This document shows positions 5,667 through 5,734 of a DNA stretch of 5,734 nucleotides, piece after piece. The stretch is taken from the NCBI GenBank assembly GCA_001604435.1, contig LVBO01000471.1:1-5734 (forward strand). Direction: 5' to 3'. Below the pieces are notes generated by a model. That model worked only from the letters and a program-made list of their open reading frames with translations. It ran no database searches and was not told the DNA's origin. The DNA is from Synergistales bacterium Syner_01. Its GTDB lineage: Bacteria > Synergistota > Synergistia > Synergistales > Aminobacteriaceae. Each line of letters starts with the position of its first letter. The first letter of the stretch is position 1. Both the position numbers and the translations under genes were made by a program.

Positions 5667-5734
5667 AGAATGGCTCCATTACGGACAAGAACTCTCGGAA
5701 TCCGATATTCGAAAAAACATGCGAAGCAGCAAGA

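Larger units (their letters stand above)
5498..5734. other. Upstream non-coding region of the lyase-transporter operon, reaching the window edge
   Basis: No complete gene is recognised in these 237 bases. The part from about 5598 to 5665 is very AT-rich and holds the dyad and candidate promoter listed separately. The leader from about 5513 to 5597 shows no riboswitch, T-box or strong hairpin that I can identify. Right of about 5632 several short frames stay open to the edge: on the + strand an ATG at 5670, and on the - strand a frame closing with TAA at 5632-5634. A neighbouring gene could therefore begin or end here, but none of these peptides is recognisable. Confidence 0.6.

Noticed and set aside
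5695..5705. 11-base palindrome tcggaatccga near the right edge
   Set aside because: It is short and isolated with no repeat elsewhere in the window, and it may lie inside an unseen gene.

Overview
The window reads as an ordinary bacterial transport and catabolism locus of five protein genes. There is no mobile element, CRISPR array, tRNA or rRNA. A LysR-family regulator runs on the + strand at the left edge, missing only its first few residues. Converging on it is a four-gene block on the - strand. In transcription order this is a MalY/PatB-type PLP-dependent C-S lyase/aminotransferase, then tctC, tctB and tctA, the binding protein, small membrane subunit and large membrane subunit of a tripartite tricarboxylate transporter (TTT).

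Organism: the secreted binding protein has a classical signal peptide and needs a periplasm, which points to a Gram-negative (diderm) bacterium. GC content is near the middle of the range, TTG and GTG starts sit behind strong Shine-Dalgarno sites, and the proteins are rich in cysteine, which fits a fermentative anaerobe. The overall style recalls Synergistota, but that is an impression and not a demonstrated assignment.

Layout: 1-945, LysR gene (+). 946-1061, convergent gap with a perfect 13-bp GC hairpin. 1062-2579, tctA (-). 2604-3038, tctB (-), AT-richer than its neighbours. 3039-3277, an unusually long gap inside the operon, holding a stem-loop just after tctC, an intrinsic terminator and a candidate internal promoter. 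3278-4255, tctC (-). 4316-5497, the C-S lyase gene (-). 5498-5734, non-coding or edge sequence with an AT-rich dyad and a candidate operon promoter.

Working model (inference): TctC captures a small carboxylate, possibly an amino or sulfur-containing acid, in the periplasm. TctAB imports it using the cation gradient. The MalY/PatB enzyme cleaves or transaminates it in the cytoplasm, and the LysR protein senses it or a product. The least routine part is the RNA and promoter architecture between tctC and tctB, which looks built to make much more binding protein than membrane subunits. I found no clearly undescribed biological system here.
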